From the NCBI RefSeq assembly GCF_025370875.1, contig NZ_JAMXFD010000001.1, forward strand, positions 553,819-617,818: a DNA stretch of 64,000 nucleotides, read 5' to 3'. Positions within the stretch are counted from its first letter, which is position 1; each line of letters begins with the position of its first letter. Below, piece after piece: positions 26,704 to 37,818 of this stretch. The position numbers were made by a program, and so were the translations under genes. This stretch comes from Laspinema palackyanum D2c (lineage in GTDB: Bacteria > Cyanobacteriota > Cyanobacteriia > Cyanobacteriales > Laspinemataceae). The notes under the pieces were generated by a model, which searched no databases, was not told the DNA's origin, and saw only the letters and a program-made list of their open reading frames with translations.

Positions 26704-28167
26704 ATGGCTCACAAAAAGCTCCCCAAATCTTCAGTTAAAACCTCTCCAGCCTCGGGAACATTTCAGGCTCCTCGTCCTTTCAGCGAACGAAAGTCCCCAG
26801 GTGTTGCTCAAGATGCGCCACAACAGGACATTCAGCGTTCACTGTCAAATAGCAACCGTCTAGGACAAATTTCTATCTATCCACCGACCTCTGAAGCACC
26901 CGTCCTGCAACCTAAGCTAACAATTGGCGCAGCGAACGACCACTATGAAAAAGAAGCTGACCAGGTGGCTCATCAAGTTGTCACAAAAATTCATAGTCCA
27001 GCTTTTCGCACTCCTCAGCCTCAAGCCAATGAGTCCATTCAGCGACAAATTGGGCCACGCAGTGCAGTGATGAGAAAGCCGACAGGTCAGGGTCAATCTG
27101 TAACAGCAACCCCTGATTTAGAAGCCTCCATTCGAGCCGCCCGCAGCAGTGGACATCCAATCAGACCGAGCATTAGAGAGCCGATGGAGCAAGCATTTGG
27201 CTCAGATTTTAGTCAGGTTAGAATTCATAGCAACGCGCAATCGGACCAGTTAAATCGCTCCATTCAAGCTAGAGCCTTTACCACCGGGCAAGATATTTTC
27301 TTTAGGCAAGGCGAATATAATCCAGATAGTAGAGCAGGGCAAGAATTGATGGCCCATGAGTTGACTCATGTGGTCCAGCAAACAGGCCAGATCCGCAGAC
27401 AAACAGTTTCAGGGGGTAGTCGCGCTAGAAGAGATCGCTTGCGTACTGAACAGCCTAGACCGTCTAGAATCATCCTAGGAGAAGAGATCCAAATTCAGGC
27501 TAGACCTGCTACAGATATAGTTATTCGGTTGCAAGATGAAACAGGGGGAGGAGTGCGAGCTATTACTCCTTCAGAAGTAGCCAGCATAAGGGTTGGGATT
27601 TTAAATGAGGATGGTGTTCAAGAAGATGGTCTATCTAGCCAATGGGATAGAGATAGAGGTTCTATTGTACTAGATGAAAGTCCTCCTATTAATCAAATCC
27701 TTGGTAGTAGCATTACCCCTGATGAAGCCTTACGCATTCAAGAGGAAAATTTCCCGGAAGAGCGTTGGCTCCCCTTAACATCAGGAGGAGTAATCAGATT
27801 CACAGAACGTGCTCTACCCGCTCGCTTTCAAGTTCAAATTCGGATTGATTTCAGGAATGGAGAGAGTGTTACGCGAATAGCCACTATTCAATCAGGAGGT
27901 GATACATCTACTTCAGGGGAAACAGTTATTGAGAATGAATATCGAGAACTTAATTTCCGTTTTGTCATTCAGGGTGATGTTGGTACAACCACAACCCAAG
28001 AAAGCCAAAGTGATGCCATAACAGGTCAAGCCCAAATCGGAAGAGGTCCTAATGGCGTCGCCATGACTGGAACCGTAGGAGGCACAACAACAACAACACG
28101 TGGTCGTTCTGTTAGTCGTCAAGGTAATAGATACAGTTTTCAGCTCTATAGGCTACAGAGACGTTGA
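26704..28167 (+). CDS. DUF4157 domain protein
   Basis: 487 residues. A disordered N-terminus is followed by a conserved PKLTIGAANDHYEKEAD segment (~78-94) and the DUF4157 core (~140-235: FGSDFSQVRIHSNAQS, FTTGQDIFF, GQELMAHELTHVVQQTG). The HELTH sequence is an HExxH metalloprotease-like motif. DUF4157 proteins are frequent accessories or effectors of extracellular contractile injection systems. The C-terminal ~250 residues are beta-rich, end in Thr-rich and basic segments, and match nothing I recognise. They could be a payload domain. No injection-system structural genes are in the window. The gene is bracketed by two structured direct repeats, which suggests a mobile cassette. Confidence 0.85.
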   Translation: MAHKKLPKSSVKTSPASGTFQAPRPFSERKSPGVAQDAPQQDIQRSLSNSNRLGQISIYPPTSEAPVLQPKLTIGAANDHYEKEADQVAHQVVTKIHSPAFRTPQPQANESIQRQIGPRSAVMRKPTGQGQSVTATPDLEASIRAARSSGHPIRPSIREPMEQAFGSDFSQVRIHSNAQSDQLNRSIQARAFTTGQDIFFRQGEYNPDSRAGQELMAHELTHVVQQTGQIRRQTVSGGSRARRDRLRTEQPRPSRIILGEEIQIQARPATDIVIRLQDETGGGVRAITPSEVASIRVGILNEDGVQEDGLSSQWDRDRGSIVLDESPPINQILGSSITPDEALRIQEENFPEERWLPLTSGGVIRFTERALPARFQVQIRIDFRNGESVTRIATIQSGGDTSTSGETVIENEYRELNFRFVIQGDVGTTTTQESQSDAITGQAQIGRGPNGVAMTGTVGGTTTTTRGRSVSRQGNRYSFQLYRLQRR

Positions 28168-28234
28168 ATTAAAATTCTCCAACAGTGCGATCGCCCACTC
28201 TTTCATCTTGATCTAAGACCACGCAACCCAACAA

Positions 28235-28419
28235 CTTACGGTTCGCTCATTTTTAATTGAGTTTTTGAGATGGCCTACAAGTGAACGAGGGTTACAGACT
28301 TCCTGAGTGGCTCTTGACAAAAGTTAGTTTTTATGTATTTTAGGCCGGAGTTAGGGGTTTGTTCTCAACGTTCAAGCCCCAGCGCTATATATAGTGTTGG
28401 GGAATTCTCCGAACCCCTA
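28235..28419. repeat. Structured direct repeat, copy 2
   Basis: Begins with CTTACGGTTCGCTCATTTTT like copy 1. Outer stem: GGGGTTTG (28354-28361) with CGAACCCC (28410-28417). Inner stem: CCCCAGC (28377-28383) with GTTGGGG (28396-28402), again capped by CTATATATAG. One inner pair is G-T, which fits RNA pairing better than DNA. Confidence 0.85.
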
Positions 28420-28429
28420 AAAAAAATGC

Positions 28430-28559
28430 GCGAACGGCAATCTAATAGGTGCGGTTGAGGAAATTGGAAAAGTTGCTACCCAGTCTGGCGTAGACAATGC
28501 CAAAATTGAAGTAAGAGACTGGCTTACTCATTCGACCCTATTCGGCAATGAAACACCAT
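28430..28559 (+). pseudogene. Remnant of an unidentified coding sequence
   Basis: An open frame without a start codon reads ANGNLIGAVEEIGKVA then [20 protein letters not shown]. It looks protein-like but matches no family I know. It begins just after the second structured repeat and runs into the start of the PAS kinase in another frame. It may be the displaced end of a gene interrupted by the repeat-flanked cassette. Confidence 0.35.
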
Positions 28560-31500
28560 CACGAAGCTCTCGACGGCAATGAAGGGCGATCGCATCAACT
28601 TCTGGCAGCCCTTCCCGTGGGGGTGGCCCTGATTAACCCCGAGGGCAACCTCGCTTATACGAATCATTCTTTCCAACAGTTGCTGGGGGCAGAAATTTGG
28701 TCTGGGGAGGAGAACCCCGGACCGAGGATGCCTTCCTGGGGAGGTCCTCACCTTTGGCGGCGATCGCTTTTAGGAGAACCCCTGACCATTGAGACCCTCC
28801 ACCGGAATCACCAGGGTGAGAACATCGCCCTAGAACTGCGATCGGTGCCGGTTTGGGATCAGAGTGGCACAATTACAGGGGCGCTGATGACGGTTGCTGA
28901 GATTGGCGATCGCTTCACCCCTGGAAAACAGGCTGCTGACCCCGTTGCGGAAGCAAGTCCTCCGCCAAGGAGTCAAGCCACTTTACATAAATTATCGACA
29001 ACGGTTCTGGAAAATTCGGAGATTTTTATTTATGGTGCTCAAACTTCCAGGAATCATTCTTGGGAGTATCAATACTGTTCTCCCAGTGCCGAGGCAATTT
29101 TTGGCTATACAGCGACTGAGTTATTAACCCAGCCCGGTTTATGGTGGTCGCACATTCACCCCAAAGAGAGAGCAGCCGTCATCCAACCCGCCTTAGAACA
29201 ACTCAAGGGTTCCGATAAACTGACCTTGGAGTACCAATTTCAGCATAAAAATGGCAGTTGGCGTTGGATTTCCCAAAGTTTCACTGTGCAACCCGAGGCG
29301 GGAACTGATGCCGGGTGGGTGACTGGAATTGCCTTAGATATTACCGAACGCAAACAGGCTGAGAAAGCCCTGCGGGAAAGTAAACAGCGTTATGCGGCAC
29401 TGGCGCAAGCTTCACCTGTGGGGATTTTTCGCACGGATCTCCACGGCAATTGCCTCTATGGGAATGAGCGCAGTTTTGAAATGATTGGCTTATCGGAAGC
29501 CGAGTCAATGGGACCGGGGTGGATGAGCCGGTTACACCCCCAGGACCGCGATCGCGTGATGGTGGCTTGGTTGAATTTTGTCCAGCAGGGGGTTCCGTTT
29601 AATTGTGAGTACCGCTTTCTGCGACCCGATGGCATCGTCGTTTGGGTCGTTGGACAAGCGGGGGTGGAAAAGGATGGAGAAGGAAAGCCCGTGGGGTATG
29701 TCGGCACGATTACGGATATCACCGAACGTAAACAAGCCCAAGCCGCGTTGCAAACGTCAGAGGAACGACTCCAAGCCTTGTTAGAGAACGCCTCGGTGAT
29801 GATTTCCAGTGTCCGATTGTATGGCGATCGCACCTGGGAGTATGAGTATATCTCCCCGGGGGCTGCTGCCTTGGTGGGATTCACGGCATCAGAACTGTTA
29901 GCAGAACCGGACCTCTGGCTATCGCGGGTGCCGAGGGAGGATGTAGATGCCGTCAGGGTTAATTTTAAACGGGTCTTGGTGGAAAATGCGATCGAAGTCG
30001 AATATCGGTTTCAGCATAAAAACGGCGAGTGGCGGTGGTTATTACAAACCCTAATTTCCCGATGGGATGAAGCGGAAAACTGCTGGATGATTACTACAGT
30101 CACTCGGGATATTACGGAACGGAAACAAACGGAACAACTGCTGGCGGATTATAATCGGACCTTGGAGATGCAAGTGCGCGATCGCACCGCTGAACTCGCC
30201 CAAATCAATCACCGCTTAGAGCAAGAAATTCGCGATCGCCAGGAGGTTGAAGCCTCCCTCCGCAAAAGCGAACAGACTTTATCTGCCATTCTGGAAAACG
30301 TTGGAGCCTGCATTTATATCAAAAATTTAAACAGTCAATATATTTATATGAATCGCGTCGGGGTCGAATGGCTAGGGGGAGTCAAAGACGAAGTGATCGG
30401 CTTTGATGATTTTAAGTTTTTCTCCCCAAAAATGGCACAGTTTATGCAAGAAAAAGACCGAGAAGTGATTCAAACGGGGTCAATTATTCAATCTTTTGAT
30501 ATAGGATTTGTTTCCCATACCAATCAATTGCACCACTATTTAACCCTCAAAGTTCCCCTCAAAAATCCCGATGGGAGCATCTATGCTATTTGTGGAATTT
30601 CCACGGATATTACAGAACTCAAACAAACTGAACAAGCGCTGCGTTTAAGCGAAGAACGGATTCAGGCCCTTTTAAATGCGATTCCCGATATAATGTTCCG
30701 GCAACGGATTGATGGCACTTATCTGGATGTGCAGTCTCAAGAACCGATTTTTAATCTCCTCCCCAAAGAGCTAATTGGCAGAAATTTGCGCGAGTTTCCC
30801 ATGCCTGAATCCATCAAAACCGATTTATTTGAGCGGTTCCAACGGGCGGTGCAAACTGGAACCTTGCAAATTTACGAACATGAACTGGAACAAGAGGATG
30901 GGGTACATAGCTACGAAGCGCGCATTGTCAAAAGTGCGGTAGATGAGGTGGTTTGTATCGTCCGAGATGTCACGGAAGGCAAGCGTGCAGAAGCGGCTTT
31001 ACATGAAAGCGAAGAACGGTATCGTTCAGTCATTGCAGCGATGGCGGAAGGGGTTGTCTTACAGGAAGCCAGCGGAGAAATTCGCACTTGCAATGCCAGT
31101 GCCGAACGGATTCTGGGGTTATCTCAGGAACAAATGACGGGAAAAACTTCCCTAGACCCCGGCTGGCGGGCAATTCGCGAAGATGGGTCTCCGTTTCCTG
31201 GACCTGAACATCCAGCAATGGTGACCCTAGCAACCGGGAAACTTTGTGCGAATGTGATCATGGGGGTGCATAAACCCGATGGCAGTTTAACCTGGATTTC
31301 TATCAACTCCCAACCGTTATTTCACCGGGGGGACGACCGGCCAAGGGCGGTGGTAACCTCGTTTTCTGACATTACCGATCGCTTCGAGGTGCAAAAAGTC
31401 CTGCGCGAAAGTGAGGCCCGCTATCGGGCTATTTTAGAGGACCAAACTGAGCTGATTGTGCGATTTTTGCCCGATGGCATGGTTACCTTTGTGAATGAAG

Positions 31501-33698
31501 CGTTTTGCCGATTTTTTGGGGTGACCCGAGATGAGGCGATCGCCCATCACTATGAACCGGCGATCGTGGCAGAGGACCGGGAATCTGTCGCCCGATGTCT
31601 GGATGAAATTTCGCCGCAAAATCCCGTGGTGACCTTTGAAAATCGGGCGATCGCCCGGGGAGAACGGCGCTGGACTCAGTGGGTGACTCGCGGCATCTTT
31701 GATGAATCCGGGCGGATTTTGGAATACCAAGCGGTGGGACGGGATATCAGCGATCGCAAACAAATCGAAGAGGCGTTAAGCACCAGTCAGCATTTTCTCC
31801 AAAAAGTCGCCGATGCCATTCCCCATATTTTATATTTGCGCGACCTTTCTACCAACACCAGCGTTTATCTCAATCAGCAATCCCTCGGGATTTTAGGGTA
31901 CTGTCCCGCTGAACTGGGGGATACCAACCCGGAGTGGTCTCTCGAACGCTGTCATCCTGAGGATCAAGATCTGTTCTCCCAGGGAACTGCTCGTTTTCTC
32001 TCGCTTCAGGATAGTGACGTCCTGTCTACAGAATACCGATTTCGGCACAAAAAAGGGGATTGGCGTTGGTTGAATGCCCGAGAAGTTGTCTTTTCCCGAG
32101 ATCCCCAGGGAGTCCCCACTCACATCCTCGGTTCTGTTGAGGATATTACCCCCCGTAAACTGGCGGAAACGGAACTCGAACGGGCCAAAGATGCCGCCGA
32201 AGCAGCCAACCGCGCTAAAAGTGCCTTCCTGGCCAATATGAGTCATGAATTAAGAACTCCCCTCACAGCTATTTTAGGGTTTTCCCAACTGATCAGTGCT
32301 GCCGCCAATCTCACCCGAGAACAGCAAGAGCATCTCAATATCGTTCGCAAAAGTGGGGAACATCTCCTCGATTTGATTGAACGGGTACTGGACCTCTCCA
32401 AAATTGAGGCGGGGACGATGACCCTGAGTGAAAATGATTTTGACCTGTACAGGTTGTTAATCGATGTGCAGAATATGTTTTCTTTGAAGGCGAAAGAAAA
32501 GGGGGTAGCACTGACGATGAATTCCGAGGTCAACGTCCCCAATTACATTAGAACTGATGAGGTTAAATTACGGCAAATTTTGATTAATTTGCTGGGAAAT
32601 GCGATTAAATTTACCGCTGAGGGTCAGGTGTCTTTACGCATCAGCCGAGTGGGTAAAGAGTCGGAAAACGGTTCGGTTCCCGGTCAGGCTCCATCGAAAA
32701 TTTGCTTTGAAGTTTCCGATACAGGAATCGGCATAGACCCCAGGTACTTTAAACATCTTTTCAAACCCTTTGCTCAAACCGAAGCGGGGATGTATTGTCA
32801 AGAAGGAACAGGTCTGGGGTTAAATATTAGCGCTCAGTTTATCCGATTAATGGGGGGGAATATCTCCGTCCAAAGCGGTGGCAAATCCTATACGGAAGGG
32901 GAGCAATCTTGTGAAATGATTAGAGAGGCCAACTCCTCCGTTGGGCCAATTACTACCTTTAAATTTGAGATTCCGGTCCGGGTCGTAATCGGGGGTGACA
33001 TTCTCCGAATTAATCCCTCTCCCCTGGAGCGATCTATCCCTCCGCAACAACCGGGCTACCGAATGATTGTGGTTGATGATCACGATTATAACAGCCAACT
33101 GTTGATGGAAATTCTCCGACCTTTTGGGTTTGAATTAAGACAAGCGTTTAACGGGGAAGAAGTCCTGGAAATGTGGCAGCAGTTTTTACCCCATTTAATT
33201 TGGATGGATATGCGAATGCCTAAAATAGATGGGTATGAAGCGACCCGTCGGATTAAAGCCTATTGTCGGAATCATCCTGAAATTCCGGTTCCGGCGATTG
33301 TCGCCATTACTGCGAGTGCTTGGCATTTTGATAAATCAGAAATTTTCGCGGCAGGTTGTGATGGGTTGATTCGCAAACCCTTTCGAGAAGTGGATATTTT
33401 TGAAGCGATCGCCACTCATTTAGGGCTATCTTTAATTGACCCTCATAGAATCCCAGGGTCTGCGCTTCCCCAAGAGGAACCCATCGCACTGAAAGCATCG
33501 GACCTCACGAATATTCCTCGGGAATACCTCGACAGTTTATGGGATGGTTTAGTCCAAGGGGATTTAGAACGGATTGCCGAGGCGATCCAACAAGTGGGTT
33601 TACAAGAACCCGCTTTAGCCGATGCTCTCCAATCTTTAGCAAATCAGTATCAATTTGAAAAGTTACTGGCGCTTATTTCAAGTTCAAGTCACAGATAA
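28548..33698 (+). CDS. Nine-PAS hybrid histidine kinase with receiver domain
   Basis: 1716 residues. About nine PAS/PAC units are strung together, most ending in ITERKQAE-like linkers (residues ~12-1190). Several show PAS_3 features ([13 protein letters not shown]). A HisKA domain follows with the histidine in [16 protein letters not shown], then HATPase_c ([27 protein letters not shown]), a receiver with its aspartate in [20 protein letters not shown], and a C-terminal helical segment common in cyanobacterial hybrid kinases. A coiled coil ([17 protein letters not shown]) sits between PAS 4 and PAS 5. No membrane helix is seen, so it is probably a soluble multi-input sensor. The cognate output protein is unknown. 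Confidence 0.93.
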   Translation: MKHHHEALDGNEGRSHQLLAALPVGVALINPEGNLAYTNHSFQQLLGAEIWSGEENPGPRMPSWGGPHLWRRSLLGEPLTIETLHRNHQGENIALELRSVPVWDQSGTITGALMTVAEIGDRFTPGKQAADPVAEASPPPRSQATLHKLSTTVLENSEIFIYGAQTSRNHSWEYQYCSPSAEAIFGYTATELLTQPGLWWSHIHPKERAAVIQPALEQLKGSDKLTLEYQFQHKNGSWRWISQSFTVQPEAGTDAGWVTGIALDITERKQAEKALRESKQRYAALAQASPVGIFRTDLHGNCLYGNERSFEMIGLSEAESMGPGWMSRLHPQDRDRVMVAWLNFVQQGVPFNCEYRFLRPDGIVVWVVGQAGVEKDGEGKPVGYVGTITDITERKQAQAALQTSEERLQALLENASVMISSVRLYGDRTWEYEYISPGAAALVGFTASELLAEPDLWLSRVPREDVDAVRVNFKRVLVENAIEVEYRFQHKNGEWRWLLQTLISRWDEAENCWMITTVTRDITERKQTEQLLADYNRTLEMQVRDRTAELAQINHRLEQEIRDRQEVEASLRKSEQTLSAILENVGACIYIKNLNSQYIYMNRVGVEWLGGVKDEVIGFDDFKFFSPKMAQFMQEKDREVIQTGSIIQSFDIGFVSHTNQLHHYLTLKVPLKNPDGSIYAICGISTDITELKQTEQALRLSEERIQALLNAIPDIMFRQRIDGTYLDVQSQEPIFNLLPKELIGRNLREFPMPESIKTDLFERFQRAVQTGTLQIYEHELEQEDGVHSYEARIVKSAVDEVVCIVRDVTEGKRAEAALHESEERYRSVIAAMAEGVVLQEASGEIRTCNASAERILGLSQEQMTGKTSLDPGWRAIREDGSPFPGPEHPAMVTLATGKLCANVIMGVHKPDGSLTWISINSQPLFHRGDDRPRAVVTSFSDITDRFEVQKVLRESEARYRAILEDQTELIVRFLPDGMVTFVNEAFCRFFGVTRDEAIAHHYEPAIVAEDRESVARCLDEISPQNPVVTFENRAIARGERRWTQWVTRGIFDESGRILEYQAVGRDISDRKQIEEALSTSQHFLQKVADAIPHILYLRDLSTNTSVYLNQQSLGILGYCPAELGDTNPEWSLERCHPEDQDLFSQGTARFLSLQDSDVLSTEYRFRHKKGDWRWLNAREVVFSRDPQGVPTHILGSVEDITPRKLAETELERAKDAAEAANRAKSAFLANMSHELRTPLTAILGFSQLISAAANLTREQQEHLNIVRKSGEHLLDLIERVLDLSKIEAGTMTLSENDFDLYRLLIDVQNMFSLKAKEKGVALTMNSEVNVPNYIRTDEVKLRQILINLLGNAIKFTAEGQVSLRISRVGKESENGSVPGQAPSKICFEVSDTGIGIDPRYFKHLFKPFAQTEAGMYCQEGTGLGLNISAQFIRLMGGNISVQSGGKSYTEGEQSCEMIREANSSVGPITTFKFEIPVRVVIGGDILRINPSPLERSIPPQQPGYRMIVVDDHDYNSQLLMEILRPFGFELRQAFNGEEVLEMWQQFLPHLIWMDMRMPKIDGYEATRRIKAYCRNHPEIPVPAIVAITASAWHFDKSEIFAAGCDGLIRKPFREVDIFEAIATHLGLSLIDPHRIPGSALPQEEPIALKASDLTNIPREYLDSLWDGLVQGDLERIAEAIQQVGLQEPALADALQSLANQYQFEKLLALISSSSHR

Positions 33699-34595
33699 CG
33701 GTTTTATTCAACTACTATTTAAGCTAAATAAAGGGTTGATTTTAGTTATCAAACATTTTTTTAATTCAGTAGTTAAAATATTATAATTTCCTTTTTTTAG
33801 CCGCAACAATATCGGTTACATCCAGTTTTTTAGGCCCAAATGAGGTGGAAAATTACTTCAGAAAATCACTCTATTTAATCTAAAAAAATGAAACGGGATA
33901 TTAAGGGCTTTATGGGTGGACTTTTTGCGAGAAAAGCGGTAAAATCCAATTAGGGCTGGCAATGCCGGGAAAACAATCCACGGGTCCTAAGAGCGCGCCA
34001 CGGTTGCTGAATCGGGAAACCAGGGGCGATCGCCTCCCTCAACCTCCAACCCAGACTAGGTGTAATCATTCCATCCCATTGGCGACGGGGAGCATCGGAA
34101 CTTGGTGGGGTGAATCGAAGGCATCTGGAATCGGACAATCCACCCAATATCCCCTCTAGCCTAAAATATAGGGTAGGAGTACAGTATTAGATCCATAGGA
34201 CAAGAACCCCTCTGGCCCTAATTTGTTGCAGATTAGCAGAATGTTGTGAAGAACCCCAGTTTGTCCTCCCGTCACTGAACTGGAGTCGTAGAGACTTTGA
34301 GTAGCGCATCGGAGATTCAAAGACAAGGATGGAAGAGTCAGGGATAAAAAGCTTGATTGATTTTTCCAGCCCCCGAATCTGCTATTATTAAAGCAAAAGG
34401 AAAATTGAGCCGGGATTTTTTGATGAATCCATGTTGATTTATTCAAGTTTGTAATCCCTCCCCCCCCCACCCCGGGGAAGTAGGAGAGGCTCGGTTTTTG
34501 AAACGGATTGGAAGGAGAAAAAGTTAAAATAAACTTGTTCGATCTAAAACCTCGTACAAATTTAGGAGAGTAGTCCTTATTCTCAAGAGACAGGA
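33699..34595. other. Intergenic region without recognisable gene
   Basis: About 900 bp. AT-rich at the left, with a run of C residues near 34450-34465 in the middle. Several short open frames exist but none has family features or a ribosome-binding site. It probably contains the promoter of the GGDEF response regulator. Confidence 0.45.
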
Positions 34596-36122
34596 GTGAC
34601 TCAATCAATGATGAATCAGCGGTCCGCATCAAACCCTAAAGCTAATGTATTAGTCGTTGACGATACCCCCGTCAACCTGTTACTTTTGAACCAAATACTC
34701 TGTCGGCATAATTATAAGATTAGAGTCGCTCCCAATGGAAAAATGGCGTTAAAATCTGTTTTCGCCAATCCACCGGATTTGATTTTATTAGACATTAAAA
34801 TGCCCGATATGGACGGGTACGAAGTGTGTCGTCAACTCAAATTAAATCCGGAGACGGAGGAAATTCCTATCATTTTTATCAGCGCATTGGATGGGGCGAT
34901 TGATAAAGTAACGGCTTTTAATTTAGGGGGAGTAGACTATATCACCAAACCCTTTGAGCCGGTGGAAGTTTTGGCGCGCATTGAACATCAATTGCGCCTG
35001 CGCGAATTGATGGTAGAACTCAAGTCGCAAAATGCTCAGTTACAACTCCTACTAACCACGACCCAATCCATTAACGAAGCCCTGGATATAGACTCCGCCT
35101 TAGCCATTATTTTAGAAAAAGTTTGTCAAACCCTGGGCTGGGACTTTGGGGAAGCGTGGATGCCAGATGACTCAGCCACTAAGCTAGTATATGGGCAGGC
35201 ATGGTATGGGAATGATGCCAAACTTGCCGAATTTCATGACTACAGCAAAAACCAGGATGTTTTTCACTGCCGGGGATTTGCTGCCCGAATTTGGCAGGAG
35301 CAAGATTTAAAATGGATTGCTGATGCATCTCAGGAAGAGTCGGAGATGTTTTCTCGCGCCGATATCGCCGCAACGGCTGGACTCAAAGGAATGCTGGGTA
35401 TTCCTATTTTGCTGCGGGATAGTACGACGGGGGATAACTCGGAAGTGTTAGCGGTTTTGGTGTTTTTTCAAAAAAATGAAATGCAACCGGACCGGCGATC
35501 GCTGGAATTACTCAAAGCCGTTGCCAGTCAGCTAGGGTCAATGATTCAGCGCAAAAAAACAGAAGCGGCTTTAAAAAAAGCTAATTTAGAATTAGAACGG
35601 CTGGCTAATTTAGATAGTTTAACCCAAGTGGCCAATCGCCGTCGCTTTGATGAATATCTCGATTGCGAATGGAACCATGCACAACGGGAAAAACATCCGC
35701 TTTCCTTGATTTTATTCGACCTCGACTATTTTAAAGCCTATAACGATTACTACGGACATCAAGCGGGCGATCGCTGTTTGCAACAAGTCGCCCGTTCCGC
35801 AGGCAGTGCAATCACCCGCAAGACTGATTTACTCGCTCGTTATGGGGGCGAAGAGTTTGTGATGATCTTACCCAATACCCCCGGTTCCGGGGCGCTTACG
35901 GTGGCAGAAACCATTCGCGATCGCCTCAAACAGTTGCAAATCCCTCACTTAGATTCCCGAGTCAGTCCTTGGGTCACCGTCAGTCTGGGAATCGCCACCC
36001 TGATTCCCACGGACTCCGAGAAACCCGAAGCGTTAATTGCTGCTGCCGATGCCGCCCTTTATGAAGCCAAATCTCAAGGACGAGATCGGGCTATCCTCAA
36101 AGAACTCCCCCCAGACCCTTGA
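34596..36122 (+). CDS. Response regulator diguanylate cyclase (REC-GAF-GGDEF)
   Basis: 508 residues. The receiver domain (~12-130) has the phosphorylated aspartate in LILLDIKMPDMDGYEV and a lysine in YITKPF. A GAF-like domain (~150-325) follows, then a GGDEF domain (~340-505). The active-site loop reads RYGGEEF and an inhibitory RxxD site (RKTD) lies five residues before it, so c-di-GMP synthesis with product feedback is predicted. Two close starts are possible (34596 and 34608). It may receive phosphate from the upstream hybrid kinase, but the 900-bp gap argues against a shared operon. Confidence 0.93.
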   Translation: MTQSMMNQRSASNPKANVLVVDDTPVNLLLLNQILCRHNYKIRVAPNGKMALKSVFANPPDLILLDIKMPDMDGYEVCRQLKLNPETEEIPIIFISALDGAIDKVTAFNLGGVDYITKPFEPVEVLARIEHQLRLRELMVELKSQNAQLQLLLTTTQSINEALDIDSALAIILEKVCQTLGWDFGEAWMPDDSATKLVYGQAWYGNDAKLAEFHDYSKNQDVFHCRGFAARIWQEQDLKWIADASQEESEMFSRADIAATAGLKGMLGIPILLRDSTTGDNSEVLAVLVFFQKNEMQPDRRSLELLKAVASQLGSMIQRKKTEAALKKANLELERLANLDSLTQVANRRRFDEYLDCEWNHAQREKHPLSLILFDLDYFKAYNDYYGHQAGDRCLQQVARSAGSAITRKTDLLARYGGEEFVMILPNTPGSGALTVAETIRDRLKQLQIPHLDSRVSPWVTVSLGIATLIPTDSEKPEALIAAADAALYEAKSQGRDRAILKELPPDP

Positions 36123-36297
36123 CCCCTCAATCGGCCTAACCCAGCCAGACAACGGCCTTCTCAGGGCATTTTCCACCCAATCCCTCTAATTGGGCTCAAA
36201 TTGCGATAAAGTAGTCCTGGGTTTTCACCCGTTTTAGGGTTAACCCTGGGAAAAATCCCGACTAAGGCAGCATCGATTCCTCGTTTTTATACAACCG

Positions 36298-37638
36298 ATG
36301 AGTGAGCAACGCGAAACTGATTCCCCTAAACCCGATTCCCATCCGTCCCCCGAACCGACGGAGAATCTCACCCTGGAATCGCCAGAATCAGCCCCAAAAT
36401 CCTGGACCGATCGCCTTTCTGGGGTCTGGAATCAGGCCACAGACCGGCTAAAACAACTCTCCCTAGGCGATCGCCTCCCCCAATATTTTCAGGATTGGTT
36501 CAGCGTCAGCGATGAACGAGTCGCTGAAATTTTGGCAACGGTTCGCGCCCAATTGCCCACCACCGAGGCCCTATTAATTGGCAAACCCCAAGCGGGCAAA
36601 AGTTCCATCGTCCGGGGACTCACCGGAGTTTCCGCAGATATTATCGGCCAAGGATTTCGTCCCCATACCCAACATACGGAACGCTATGCCTATCCCTCCA
36701 GTGAGTTACCCTTACTGATTTTTACCGATACCGTCGGACTCGGGGATGTCAACCAAGACACTGCGGCGATCGTCCAAGAATTAGTCGGGGATTTGCAGCA
36801 GGAAACGGGTCGGGCCAAAATCCTCATTCTCACCGTCAAAATTAACGATTTTGCTACAGATTCCCTCCGCCAAATTGCCCAACAGTTACGCGCCGCCTCT
36901 CCTCACATCCCTTGTTTACTGGCGGTGACCTGCTTGCATGAAGTCTATCCCCCCAATACTGAAAACCATCCCCCCTATCCCCCAGATTTTCCCTCGGTTA
37001 ATCGGGCGTTTGAGTCGATTAAAGCGGGATTTGCTGAGATTTGCGACTGCGCCGTTGCCCTCGATTTTACCCTAGAAGAAGATGGCTATACTCCGGTGTT
37101 TTATGGGTTAGAAGCCCTCAGCGATGCCCTGGCCGAACTCCTCCCCGAAGCCGAATCCAGCGCCATTTATCAACTGTTAGACCAAGGCGCAGGTGAGAAA
37201 ATTGGCACATTATATCGCGATGTCGCCCGACGGTATATTTTAGCCTTTTCCATCATGGCCGCCACCCTCGCTGCCGTTCCCCTACCCTTTGCCACCATGC
37301 CGGTCCTGACCGCCTTACAAGTCTCCCTGGTGGGATTGTTAGGCCGACTCTACGGACAAACCCTCACACCATCCCAAGCGGGAGGAGTCGTCAGTGCGAT
37401 CGCCGGTGGATTTGTCGCCCAGGCGATCGGGCGGGAATTAGTCAAATTTGTCCCAATTTTCGGCAGTGCGATCGCCGCCTCCTGGGCCGCCGCCTATACT
37501 TGGGCCCTCGGTGAAGGAGCGTGCGTATATTTTGGTGATTTAATGGGCGGTAAAAAGCCCGACCCAGACAAAATTCAAGCCGCCATGCAAGAGGCTTTTG
37601 ACGCAGCTAAAGAACGGTTCAAAGGCATCAAACGTTAA
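36298..37638 (+). CDS. GTPase with hydrophobic C-terminal (DUF697-like) region
   Basis: 446 residues. A disordered acidic N-terminus is followed by a Ras-like GTPase domain with P-loop IGKPQAGKSS (~98-107) and switch-II motif TDTVGLGD (~142-149). The NKxD position is unclear. The C-terminal third is hydrophobic (AFSIMAATLAAVPLPFA, AGGFVAQAIG) like the DUF697/YcjF tail of membrane-associated GTPases. Probably acts at the membrane in an unknown process. Monocistronic by spacing. Confidence 0.82.
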   Translation: MSEQRETDSPKPDSHPSPEPTENLTLESPESAPKSWTDRLSGVWNQATDRLKQLSLGDRLPQYFQDWFSVSDERVAEILATVRAQLPTTEALLIGKPQAGKSSIVRGLTGVSADIIGQGFRPHTQHTERYAYPSSELPLLIFTDTVGLGDVNQDTAAIVQELVGDLQQETGRAKILILTVKINDFATDSLRQIAQQLRAASPHIPCLLAVTCLHEVYPPNTENHPPYPPDFPSVNRAFESIKAGFAEICDCAVALDFTLEEDGYTPVFYGLEALSDALAELLPEAESSAIYQLLDQGAGEKIGTLYRDVARRYILAFSIMAATLAAVPLPFATMPVLTALQVSLVGLLGRLYGQTLTPSQAGGVVSAIAGGFVAQAIGRELVKFVPIFGSAIAASWAAAYTWALGEGACVYFGDLMGGKKPDPDKIQAAMQEAFDAAKERFKGIKR

Positions 37639-37818
37639 GGTTTTGGGGAAGAGATAACGGTGAGGGTTCAGAGTTGGGAAAGGCGATCGCATCCTCGAAA
37701 CCTGCAAACCAGTAGCTGACCCAAAACCCAAGCATTCTTTTGACTACTGTAATATCAAGCCTTTATCAAATGGTCTAATCATGATATTTTAAAGTTAAAA
37801 GCTATAACAAAAAAAACA

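Noticed and set aside
33962-34159. 65-codon frame in the gap after the PAS kinase
   Set aside because: No ribosome-binding site, skewed composition and a competing frame on the other strand; no family cue.
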